NCBI GenBank assembly: GCA_021784205.1
Contig: JAJXTB010000109.1
Coordinates: 1 to 8,313 of the forward strand
Direction of reading: 5' to 3'
DNA length: 8,313 bases
From: Actinomycetes bacterium
GTDB taxonomy: Bacteria > Actinomycetota > Acidimicrobiia > Acidimicrobiales > RAAP-2
Shown here: in pieces, positions 1 to 6,323 of the stretch
Numbering within the stretch: position 1 is the stretch's first letter
Layout: every line of letters starts with the position of its first letter
The notes under the pieces: generated by a model
Told to the model about the DNA's origin: nothing
Seen by the model: the letters and a program-made list of their open reading frames with translations, nothing else
The model's database searches: none
Translations under genes and position numbers: made by a program

Positions 1-807
1 CTGCTCGCGACGTCCGCCAAGACACTCGAACTCGCGCGTTACGCGTCCACACTCGCGCGTCATCGGATTCCCTACGTCACCGGCCACGCCGTCACCGCCA
101 TCGAGGGGAGCGAACGGGTCGAGTCGGTGACGGTCAGCGCCGTCGATGGGTCGTGGCGACCGATCGCGGGCAGTGAGCGCTCGTTGGAGGTCGATGCGGT
201 CTGCCTCGGCCACGGCTTTACCCCACGGCTGGAATTAGCCATCGCGGCCGGCTGTCGGCTGACGAAGGATCGTTTTGTTGACGTTGACGACGAGCAACGA
301 ACGAGTGTGGCGTCGGTCTTCGCCGCCGGGGAGATCACGGGCATCGGTGGCGTCGACCTGGCCCTCGTCGAAGGTTCACTCGCCGGGCACGTCGCTGCGG
401 GGGGACGACTGTCCGATCCCGCGATGCGCAGCCTGCGACTTCGTCGGCACGCCCTTTCTCAGTTCGCCCAGCGCCTGGGGCGCGCTCACGGCATAGGTCA
501 GAACTGGACCACCTGGCTGACCGATGAGACCATCGTCTGTCGATGCGAGGACGTGACCCTCGCTCGGCTGCGCGCGGCCACTGACTCGACGCGATCGTCG
601 GGACTTCGCTCGTTGAAACTTCTCACTCGCGCGGGTCTCGGTCCGTGCCAGGGCCGCGTGTGCGGGCGCTCGGTGGAGGCGATCCTCGGGCGCGTCTCGG
701 ATAGTCGATCCGCCGATTCGAGCATCACCGATCGTCGTCCCATCGCCGTGCCGATCCGTCTCGGCGAGCTCGCGGCGGTCGAACGTCCCGGCAGTGTCGT
801 TGAATGA
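1..807 (+). CDS. FAD-dependent oxidoreductase with BFD-like [2Fe-2S] domain, HcnB type (5' truncated); probable D-hydroxyproline dehydrogenase subunit
   Basis: The reading frame is open from base 1, so the gene starts before the window; 268 C-terminal residues are visible and end at TGA 805-807. The first part is the end of a pyridine nucleotide-disulfide oxidoreductase fold, with the FAD-binding signature AAGEITGIGG at visible residues about 108-117. The tail is a BFD-like [2Fe-2S] domain with four cysteines at visible positions 180, 182, 216 and 221 (CxC, then CxxxxC in GPCQGRVCG). This layout is that of HcnB-like subunits, which work with a small ferredoxin-like HcnA subunit and a D-amino-acid-oxidase-like HcnC subunit in opine, D-proline and D-hydroxyproline dehydrogenases. 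The three downstream genes make cis-4-hydroxy-D-proline the likely substrate, giving 1-pyrroline-4-hydroxy-2-carboxylate. The family call is firm; the substrate is inferred from context. Partner subunits would be expected upstream, outside the window. Confidence 0.85.
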   Translation: MLATSAKTLELARYASTLARHRIPYVTGHAVTAIEGSERVESVTVSAVDGSWRPIAGSERSLEVDAVCLGHGFTPRLELAIAAGCRLTKDRFVDVDDEQRTSVASVFAAGEITGIGGVDLALVEGSLAGHVAAGGRLSDPAMRSLRLRRHALSQFAQRLGRAHGIGQNWTTWLTDETIVCRCEDVTLARLRAATDSTRSSGLRSLKLLTRAGLGPCQGRVCGRSVEAILGRVSDSRSADSSITDRRPIAVPIRLGELAAVERPGSVVE

Positions 808-820
808 AACACCGTGGTGA

Positions 821-824
821 AAGG
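821..824 (+). promoter_or_regulatory. Ribosome binding site deciding the start of the deaminase gene
   Basis: AAGG, within GGTGAAAGG, sits six bases before ATG 831. It favours 831 over the in-frame ATG at 804, whose upstream bases show no purine-rich site. An ATG at 834 directly follows and could share it. Confidence 0.55.
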
Positions 825-830
825 CCAGAG

Positions 831-1766
831 ATGATGAATGAACAAGTTAATTTTCGAGGGGTCATCGTCGCGACTGCACTCGCGTTCAAAGAGGACGCGA
901 GCGCTCCGGCGGGTCTCGCGGTGGACTATGACCGATTCGCAGAACACTGCGACTGGTTGATCCGCAACGGCTGCCGAGGGGTTGGACCGAACGGCTCACT
1001 CGGTGAGTACTCATCGCTCACCGACGAGGAACGCCGCCGGGTCGTCCAAGTCGCCGTTGAGACGGTCGGGGACCGGGGGATCGTCGTCGCGGGCGTGCAC
1101 GGGGTCGGATGGCACCAGGCTCAGCAGTGGGCGCGATACGCCCAAGAGGATGGCGCGCACGGCGTGCTCCTGCTTCCACCGACGATCTACCGCGCCTCGG
1201 ATTCCGAGGTCGTCGAACACTTCACCCGGGTCGCAGAGGTGGGGATCCCGATCATGGCCTACAACAATCCCTTCGACACCAAGGTCGACCTTGTCCCCTC
1301 CCTCGTCGCCCGGCTCGCGCAGATCCCCGAGGTTCAAGCCGTCAAAGAGTTCTCCGGTGACGTGCGGCGGGTCATGGAGATCAAAGAGCTGTGCGACATC
1401 GACGTCATCGCCGGCGCCGACGACCTTTTGTTCGAATCGATAGTGGCCGGCGCCGTCGGCTGGTTCGCGGGGTACCCGAACGCCTTTCCCAGTGAAGCAG
1501 TGGCGATCTACGAGTTGGCGATGGCTGGAAATTTCGCCGAAGCGAAGGAACTCTACGAGAATCTCGTGGGGGTGTTTCGCTGGGACTCGCGCGTTGAGTT
1601 CGTCCAGGCCATCAAGTTGTCGATCGATATCGCCGGCCAGAGTTACGGCGGAGCGACGCGGCCCCCGCGGGGACCACTCAGTGCGGAGAATGAGGCGCGC
1701 GTGCGCGCCGACACCGCCAAGGCGCTCAACTACCTGGCCGCGAGGGCGAAGGGGAGCGGCCGATGA
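831..1766 (+). CDS. DHDPS/NAL-family lyase; probable 1-pyrroline-4-hydroxy-2-carboxylate deaminase
   Basis: The 311-residue protein has the usual length and motifs of the dihydrodipicolinate synthase/N-acetylneuraminate lyase TIM-barrel family. NGSLGE at residues 54-59 stands for the usual GTTGE loop, Tyr144 in AYNNP is the conserved catalytic tyrosine, and Lys172 in VKEFSGD is the Schiff-base lysine. In hydroxyproline clusters this family removes ammonia and water from 1-pyrroline-4-hydroxy-2-carboxylate to give 2-oxoglutarate semialdehyde (LhpC type). Its position between the oxidoreductase and the semialdehyde dehydrogenase fits that step. I chose ATG 831 because AAGG at 821-824 lies six bases upstream. 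The frame also has an ATG at 804 that overlaps the preceding stop by 4 bp (320 residues), but that start lacks an obvious Shine-Dalgarno and adds a tail unusual for the family. The 3' end overlaps the next start by 4 bp (ATGA). The family is certain; the exact substrate comes from context. Confidence 0.88.
   Translation: MMNEQVNFRGVIVATALAFKEDASAPAGLAVDYDRFAEHCDWLIRNGCRGVGPNGSLGEYSSLTDEERRRVVQVAVETVGDRGIVVAGVHGVGWHQAQQWARYAQEDGAHGVLLLPPTIYRASDSEVVEHFTRVAEVGIPIMAYNNPFDTKVDLVPSLVARLAQIPEVQAVKEFSGDVRRVMEIKELCDIDVIAGADDLLFESIVAGAVGWFAGYPNAFPSEAVAIYELAMAGNFAEAKELYENLVGVFRWDSRVEFVQAIKLSIDIAGQSYGGATRPPRGPLSAENEARVRADTAKALNYLAARAKGSGR
1749..1756 (+). promoter_or_regulatory. Ribosome binding site of the racemase-family gene
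   Basis: AAGGGGAG lies inside the end of the preceding coding region, six bases before ATG 1763. Together with the 4-bp ATGA overlap it supports this start and suggests coupled translation of the deaminase and epimerase genes. Confidence 0.6.
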
Positions 1767-2764
1767 GGGCGAGCCGTGTAATCACCGCCGTTGATTCGCA
1801 CACCGAAGGTATGCCCACCCGGGTGATTACGGGTGGTGTCGGCGTGATTCCCGGCGACACGATGAACGAGAAGCGGCTGTACTTCATCGAACACCTCGAC
1901 GACATCCGCAAGTTCTTGATGTTCGAGCCCCGCGGACACGCGGCGATGAGTGGCGCCATCGTGCAGCCGTCGACCCGTCCAGACGCCGACTGGGGCGTGG
2001 TGTACATCGAAGTATCGGGCTGTCTGCCGATGTGCGGGCACGGCACGATTGGACTCGCGACGGTGCTGGTCGAAACCGGTATGGTCGAAGCCGTCGAGCC
2101 GGTCACGACGATTCGTCTGGACACGCCGGCGGGCCTGGTCATCGCCCGCGTGAACGTATCCGACGGACACGCCGACTCGGTCACGATCGAGAACGTGCCA
2201 TCGTTCGTCGTGCGTCTCGACGACGTCATTGACGTCCCCGGCCTCGGAGCGATTCCCTACAGCCTCGCCTACGGCGGCAACTTCTACGCGATCGTCAACC
2301 TGGACGACGTTGGACTCACCTTCGACCGGTCCCAACAGCACGAGATCACCTCGGTGGGCCTGCGCATTATGGCCGCCATCAATGAGACCGCGCCACCCCA
2401 TCACCCCGAGACCGAGGGCGTCGACCACTGTCATCACGTCGAGTTCCTGGCCCCGGAATCGACGGCCGAGCACTCGCGCCACGCCATGTGCATCTACCCG
2501 GGTTGGTTCGACCGGTCACCGTGTGGGACGGGCACGTCGGCGAGGATGGCCGAACTCTGGGCGCGCGGCGAGCTCGCCATCGGCGAGGACTTCGTCAACG
2601 AGTCGTTCATTGGCACGCGGTTCATCGGGCGCATCGTCGCCGAGACCGACGTCGCCGGCGTGGCCGCCATCGTCTCCACGATCACCGGTCGGGCGTGGGT
2701 CACGGGACTCGCTCAGTACGTCTATGACCCGAGCGATCCATTCCCCGTCGGATTCGAGTTCTAG
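1763..2764 (+). CDS. Proline racemase-family enzyme; probable 4-hydroxyproline 2-epimerase
   Basis: The protein has 333 residues, the normal length for the cofactor-independent proline racemase family. Both catalytic cysteines are present: Cys91 in MCGHGT (with His93) and Cys254 in DRSPCGTGTSA (with Asp250). This Cys/Cys pair carries out two-base 1,1-proton transfer in proline racemase and 4-hydroxyproline 2-epimerase, whereas dehydratase members usually replace the second cysteine with threonine. The neighbours favour epimerisation of trans-4-hydroxy-L-proline to cis-4-hydroxy-D-proline, the substrate of the upstream dehydrogenase (LhpA-type step). Some members act on both proline and hydroxyproline, and the N-terminal part (FEPRGHAAMSGAI; DTMNEKRLYFIEHLDDIRK) reads somewhat like clostridial-type proline racemases, so proline racemase activity cannot be excluded. 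ATG 1763 overlaps the preceding stop by 4 bp and has a good ribosome binding site. The protein is cytoplasmic; no signal peptide is seen. Confidence 0.88.
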   Translation: MRASRVITAVDSHTEGMPTRVITGGVGVIPGDTMNEKRLYFIEHLDDIRKFLMFEPRGHAAMSGAIVQPSTRPDADWGVVYIEVSGCLPMCGHGTIGLATVLVETGMVEAVEPVTTIRLDTPAGLVIARVNVSDGHADSVTIENVPSFVVRLDDVIDVPGLGAIPYSLAYGGNFYAIVNLDDVGLTFDRSQQHEITSVGLRIMAAINETAPPHHPETEGVDHCHHVEFLAPESTAEHSRHAMCIYPGWFDRSPCGTGTSARMAELWARGELAIGEDFVNESFIGTRFIGRIVAETDVAGVAAIVSTITGRAWVTGLAQYVYDPSDPFPVGFEF

Positions 2765-2766
2765 CC

Positions 2767-4293
2767 GTGCCCGGGTCACCAACGACGCCCGAGTTGTTCG
2801 CGACGAGTCCCGACGAGCTCGAGGAACGGGCGAACGCCGCCGCGACCGCCTTCGTCGAATGGTCAACCTTGGCACCGCGGACGCGCGCCCGGGCGCTGGT
2901 CGCGGCGGCGGACGCGCTCGATGCGGCGGCCGACGAGTTGATCCCTATCGCCATGCGCGAGACCGGTCTCACCGAGGCGAGGTTGCGCGGTGAACTCAAA
3001 CGGACAGCCGTGCAGTTGCGGCTGTTCGCCGACGTGGTCATTGACGGTGAGTACCTGGACGTGCGAATCGACTACGCCGATCCGCAGTTCACGCTCGGAC
3101 CGCGACCCGACCTTCGTCGCGTTCTGACGCCCCTCGGGCCAGTGCTGAACTTCTCGGGCAGTAACTTCCCCTTCGCGTTCTCGGTCGCCGGCGGCGACAC
3201 GGCGTCGGCGCTGGCCGCGGGCTGTTCGGTGATCGTCAAGGCGCACTCGGGACACCCCGAGCTGTCCCAGCGAACCGGCGACGTCGTGGCCGCGGCGCTC
3301 GTGGGTGCGGGCGCTCCGTCCAACACGCTGCAGCTGATCGTCGGCCAGGAACAGGGCGTTGCGATGTTGCGTCACCCACGTATCCGCGCGGGATCATTTA
3401 CCGGATCGATTCACGCCGGACGGCTCCTCGCCGATGTCGCCGCGGCCCGCCCAGACCCGATTCCCTTCTACGGCGAGTTGGGTAGTGTCAATCCTCAGTT
3501 CGTCACGCGCGCCAAGCTCGACGAAGATCTTGAGTCGATCTGCGAGGGATTCGTCGCGAGTGTGGCGTCCTCGGCGGGTCAGTTCTGCACGAAACCGGGG
3601 TTCCTCTTCGTGAGCGACGCGGCGGCGGCGGGCGAGTCCATTCGCGTCGCCGCCGAGGCGGTGAGCGAGCACCGGATGCTGAATCCACGGATCGCACAGG
3701 GTTACCAACAGCGCCGCGCCGAGGTACTCGCCACGCCGGGTGTCGAGGTGCTCGTCCCGGGTACCGTGCGCTTCGACGGCGACGGGCAAGGATGGGTCAC
3801 GCCGACCATCGTGTCGACGACCGTGGCGACCCTGGCGTCGAGTGGTCCACGGCTACTGGACGAGTCGTTCGGCCCGCTCGCGGTGGTTGTGCAGTACGAC
3901 GACGAGTCGCAGTTGGCCGACCTCGCCCGACGGCTGTTCCCGGGCAACCTCACTGGGGGTGTGCACGCCCTCCTCGATGAGTCGTCGCCCGAGCTCGTTG
4001 CGTTGATCGACCAACTACGTCAATGCTCGGGCCGCGTGCTCTTCAACGGCTGGCCGACTGGCGTCGCGGTGACACCGGCGATGCAGCACGGCGGTCCGTG
4101 GCCCGCCACCACCAACGACGCGGGTACGTCGGTGGGCACTGCGGCCATCGGTCGATTCCTACGCGGCGTGAGCTACCAAAACGTTCCCCAGCACCTCCTG
4201 CCGATGGCGTTGCGTGACGACAATCCGTGGGGCGTGCCCCAGCGACTCGCCCGAGCGGGTGAGTCGACGACCTGGGGCGAGCGAGCGTCGTAG
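2767..4293 (+). CDS. Aldehyde dehydrogenase; probable 2-oxoglutarate-semialdehyde dehydrogenase
   Basis: This is a 508-residue NAD(P)+-dependent aldehyde dehydrogenase with a full catalytic set: Asn133 in FSGSNFPFAF, Lys158 in VIVKAHSGHP for cofactor binding, Glu237 in YGELGSVNP as general base, and nucleophile Cys274 in GQFCTKPG. The stretch PRPDLRRVLTPLGPV followed by AGGDTASALAAGC is typical of the 2-oxoglutarate-semialdehyde dehydrogenase subgroup found in sugar-acid and hydroxyproline pathways. It would complete 4-hydroxyproline breakdown by oxidising 2-oxoglutarate semialdehyde, the deaminase product, to 2-oxoglutarate. The start is GTG at 2767, two bases after the previous stop, with no strong Shine-Dalgarno, so translation is probably coupled. 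No better upstream start is possible without overlapping the racemase gene heavily. It ends in tandem stops (TAGTAG). Cofactor preference, NAD+ or NADP+, cannot be told by eye. This is the last gene of the + strand operon. Confidence 0.9.
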   Translation: MPGSPTTPELFATSPDELEERANAAATAFVEWSTLAPRTRARALVAAADALDAAADELIPIAMRETGLTEARLRGELKRTAVQLRLFADVVIDGEYLDVRIDYADPQFTLGPRPDLRRVLTPLGPVLNFSGSNFPFAFSVAGGDTASALAAGCSVIVKAHSGHPELSQRTGDVVAAALVGAGAPSNTLQLIVGQEQGVAMLRHPRIRAGSFTGSIHAGRLLADVAAARPDPIPFYGELGSVNPQFVTRAKLDEDLESICEGFVASVASSAGQFCTKPGFLFVSDAAAAGESIRVAAEAVSEHRMLNPRIAQGYQQRRAEVLATPGVEVLVPGTVRFDGDGQGWVTPTIVSTTVATLASSGPRLLDESFGPLAVVVQYDDESQLADLARRLFPGNLTGGVHALLDESSPELVALIDQLRQCSGRVLFNGWPTGVAVTPAMQHGGPWPATTNDAGTSVGTAAIGRFLRGVSYQNVPQHLLPMALRDDNPWGVPQRLARAGESTTWGERAS

Positions 4294-4302
4294 TAGCGAC
4301 GC
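4285..4302. terminator. Short hairpin between convergent operons, possible shared terminator
   Basis: GCGTCG (4285-4290) and CGACGC (4297-4302) form a perfect 6-bp stem around a 6-base loop, TAGTAG, which is the tandem stop of the dehydrogenase gene. Skipping CGC at 4303-4305 allows three more pairs (4282-4284 with 4306-4308). It is the only candidate in the 24-bp convergent gap. No T-run follows on either strand, so it is not a classic intrinsic terminator. Confidence 0.3.
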
Positions 4303-4317
4303 CGCTCGTACCGACGG

Positions 4318-5262
4318 TCAGTTGCTCGGTGCCTCACCTCGGGCGCGAAGCAGCTCGGCGGCGACGACAAGGTCCTCCCACGGCATGCCGGAGCTCTTGA
4401 AGATCCGCGGTCGGGAGTGTTCGACCTGCACCGTACCGGTGACGATGTCGCGCATGGCGACCAGCGCGGACCCCGTGAAGCGACCCTCACCGATCGCGAT
4501 GATCACGTCACCCGCCTCGCGCAGCGCAACACCCGGATCTTCGACCACGACCTGGGCGCGCGCCAGCATCGTCGAGTCGATCTCGCGCGCGTCGGGTTCG
4601 TGCGATCCGACGGCCACGACGAGCGCGTCGTCGCGGACCGCCCCACCGTTAAATAGTGGGGTGCGCGCGGTCGTGGCACAGACGATCACCTGGGCGTCGG
4701 CGGCGTCGGCCGCCGTGCCGAGGCGCGCCGGTTGGCCGATCGCGAGAAGTCGGTCGACGAGTGCCGCACTTCGGCGCGGATCGCGGGCAACGATGCTCAC
4801 GGTGCCAACCTCGCGGATGACGCGCATCGCTTCCACGTGGCCGCTCGCCTGGGTCCCTGAGCCGAAGACCACGAGATGGTCGACCTGACCGGGCGCAAGG
4901 TGGTCGGCGACCGCGGCCGAGACGGCGGGCGTACGCAGCGCGGTGAGCGCCTGGCCGTCCAATACCAGTATTGGGACCAGCGTGACGGCGTCAAACAAGA
5001 CGTAGATGCCGTGAATCCGCTCCAAGCCTCGCGCCGGGTTGAGTGGTGCCACGGTGGACACCTTCGCGCCGACGTAGGGGCCGAACTGGGATGGCATGTA
5101 GAGGAGTTGGCCGTGCTCGAGGGTGTCGATCACCCGCGCGAGGTCGCGCGCCGGATCGAGTCCGCCGAGAAGGTCTCGTTGGACCGCGCGCACGGCCTGC
5201 TCCATGCTGAGCGTCGCGAGCAGGTCTTCGCCCGACACCCAATCCATGGACGGACCGGTCAC
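4318..5262 (-). CDS. Ornithine cyclodeaminase/mu-crystallin family protein; probable 1-pyrroline-2-carboxylate reductase
   Basis: The protein has 314 residues from GTG 5262, or 309 from ATG 5247, which begins MDWVSGEDLLATLSMEQAV and matches the usual family N-terminus. Numbering from ATG 5247, Lys62 in GAKVST, the substrate-loop motif LDGQALTALRTPAVSAA at about 97-113 and the Rossmann motif VVFGSGTQASGHVEAM at about 127-141 are all present. Members include ornithine cyclodeaminase, alanine dehydrogenase, ketimine reductases and the LhpI-type NAD(P)H-dependent 1-pyrroline-2-carboxylate reductase. Its position after two enzymes of 3-hydroxyproline type makes reduction of 1-pyrroline-2-carboxylate to L-proline the most likely role. 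GTG 5262 overlaps the preceding stop by 4 bp (GTGA), like other junctions here; I annotate it but cannot exclude ATG 5247, as neither has a clear Shine-Dalgarno. The frame remains open to 5658, but that part is antisense to the racemase gene. It is the last gene of the - strand operon. Confidence 0.85.
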   Translation of the reverse strand: MTGPSMDWVSGEDLLATLSMEQAVRAVQRDLLGGLDPARDLARVIDTLEHGQLLYMPSQFGPYVGAKVSTVAPLNPARGLERIHGIYVLFDAVTLVPILVLDGQALTALRTPAVSAAVADHLAPGQVDHLVVFGSGTQASGHVEAMRVIREVGTVSIVARDPRRSAALVDRLLAIGQPARLGTAADAADAQVIVCATTARTPLFNGGAVRDDALVVAVGSHEPDAREIDSTMLARAQVVVEDPGVALREAGDVIIAIGEGRFTGSALVAMRDIVTGTVQVEHSRPRIFKSSGMPWEDLVVAAELLRARGEAPSN

Positions 5263-6275
5263 AGGAGAAACCCGGCGCCGACCGGATCGGCTGGGTCGAG
5301 GATGAAATCGCCGCGGCCCGTCCGGTACGCCATGCCTTCGACCGTGGGGATGATCGCGCCGGGCGACTCGTGACCGGAGGGCCGGAAGCGTCCGATGAAG
5401 CGGGTGCCGACAATCGAGTCGTGGATCAGGTCCTGTCCGCTGTCCAAGCGCCCGTCGTCGGCGAGCAGAGCGAGACGCGCAGCGGTACCCGAACCGCACG
5501 GCGACCGGTCGATACGTCCGTCGGCGAAGACGGTGACGTTGCGCTGGTGTAGTCCGCGATCCGTGTCCCCGAGTTCCTCGACGATGATCGTTCCGTATAT
5601 TCCGCTCAGTCGAGGGTCGCGTGGGTGAGACGCGACGTCGGAGTCGTTGAGCGCCCACTTGATCTCACGTCCGAGCGCCCGCAACGCGGGTACGTGGTCG
5701 AGCGTGACGTGAAGGCCGAGCGCCGACGCGGGTACCGACGCGTAGAGCGCCCCGCCGTACGCGACATCGACGTTGACGTGCCCGACCGATGTCGCGACGT
5801 CGACGCCACGTCGAACTGGATACGAGGGAACGTTCTCGAAGGCGACCGACGTCACCTCACCGGCGGTCTGGGTCACGTACGCGACAACCCGGCCCGACGG
5901 CACGTCGATAGTGACCGGCGTGACACCGTCGGGGTCACTCACGATGCGGCCGCTGTGAACCGCCCACGCACCGAGCGCGATCGTACCGTGGCCGCAGGCG
6001 GTCGAGTAGCCGTCGTTGTGGAAGAAGAGCACCCCGAAGTCCGCGTCCTGGTCGTCGGGAGCGACGACGAAGCACCCGTACATGTCACTGTGACCGCGGG
6101 GTTCGCGACAGAGCAACATTCGCACGGCGTTCAGCTCCGGGGAGTTCTGGGCGAAGACTCGTTTGGCGGCGACGGTTTCACCATCGATCGGTAGGCGAAC
6201 GTCCTCAACAATCCGAAAGGGTTCACCGGCTGTGTGGTAGTCAGTGAACGAAATAGTGCTGAGACCGGCCGTCAC
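5259..6275 (-). CDS. Proline racemase-family protein of the trans-3-hydroxyproline dehydratase type, with a Cys/Cys active site
   Basis: The protein has 338 residues. TDYHTAGEPFRIV at about 11-23, CREPRGHSDMYGCFVV at 56-71 and FFHNDGYSTACGHGT at 84-98 resemble the trans-3-hydroxy-L-proline dehydratase branch (human L3HYPDH has HTGGEP, EPRGHRDMYG and HNEGYS-CGH features) more than the epimerase encoded at 1763. Catalytic Cys94 and His96 are present. The second catalytic position is Cys260 (with Asp256) in DRSPCGSGTAAR, whereas L3HYPDH has threonine there and becomes epimerase-like when it is changed to cysteine. The enzyme may therefore be a 3-hydroxyproline 2-epimerase, a proline racemase or an atypical dehydratase. 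The start is GTG 6275: it is the only standard start after the enolase-family stop in this frame, 48 bp upstream, and shows no clear Shine-Dalgarno. The 3' end overlaps the reductase start by 4 bp. The superfamily is certain; the reaction is not. Confidence 0.82.
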   Translation of the reverse strand: MTAGLSTISFTDYHTAGEPFRIVEDVRLPIDGETVAAKRVFAQNSPELNAVRMLLCREPRGHSDMYGCFVVAPDDQDADFGVLFFHNDGYSTACGHGTIALGAWAVHSGRIVSDPDGVTPVTIDVPSGRVVAYVTQTAGEVTSVAFENVPSYPVRRGVDVATSVGHVNVDVAYGGALYASVPASALGLHVTLDHVPALRALGREIKWALNDSDVASHPRDPRLSGIYGTIIVEELGDTDRGLHQRNVTVFADGRIDRSPCGSGTAARLALLADDGRLDSGQDLIHDSIVGTRFIGRFRPSGHESPGAIIPTVEGMAYRTGRGDFILDPADPVGAGFLL

Positions 6276-6295
6276 GTCAGCGAACCGCCACTGAC
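6276..6295 (-). repeat. Inverted repeat directly before the racemase-family start
   Basis: GTCAG at 6276-6280 and CTGAC at 6291-6295 pair around a 10-base loop and abut the GTG start at 6275 on the - strand. A hairpin here, in a 48-bp gap with no visible Shine-Dalgarno, could tune translation. A 5-bp arm may also be chance. Confidence 0.25.
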
Positions 6296-6323
6296 CCGCC
6301 CGGTGCGTCGTACGAGTGTTCCG

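Noticed and set aside
127..807. GTG/ATG-like start at 127 for the first gene
   Set aside because: The frame is open back to base 1 with protein-like sequence (LARHRIPYVTGHAVTAIEG) that belongs to the same oxidoreductase fold, so the gene is truncated by the window edge.
804..830. ATG 804 as start of the deaminase gene
   Set aside because: It gives an attractive 4-bp overlap, but no Shine-Dalgarno precedes it and the family-like sequence begins after ATG 831, which has AAGG at a good distance. It remains possible.
1730..2482. 250-residue - strand open frame opposite the 4-hydroxyproline epimerase
   Set aside because: It is a shadow of a GC-rich gene: its composition mirrors the antisense of the conserved racemase motifs.
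2229..2993. 254-residue + strand open frame
   Set aside because: It is a Ser/Arg/Pro-rich shadow frame spanning the end of the epimerase and the start of the aldehyde dehydrogenase, both of which have intact catalytic motifs.
5263..5658. Upstream extension of the ornithine cyclodeaminase-family gene to a 446-residue frame
   Set aside because: The extra 132 residues are arginine-rich and lie over the well-supported racemase-family gene on the same strand in another frame. The family N-terminus begins at MDWVSGEDLL.
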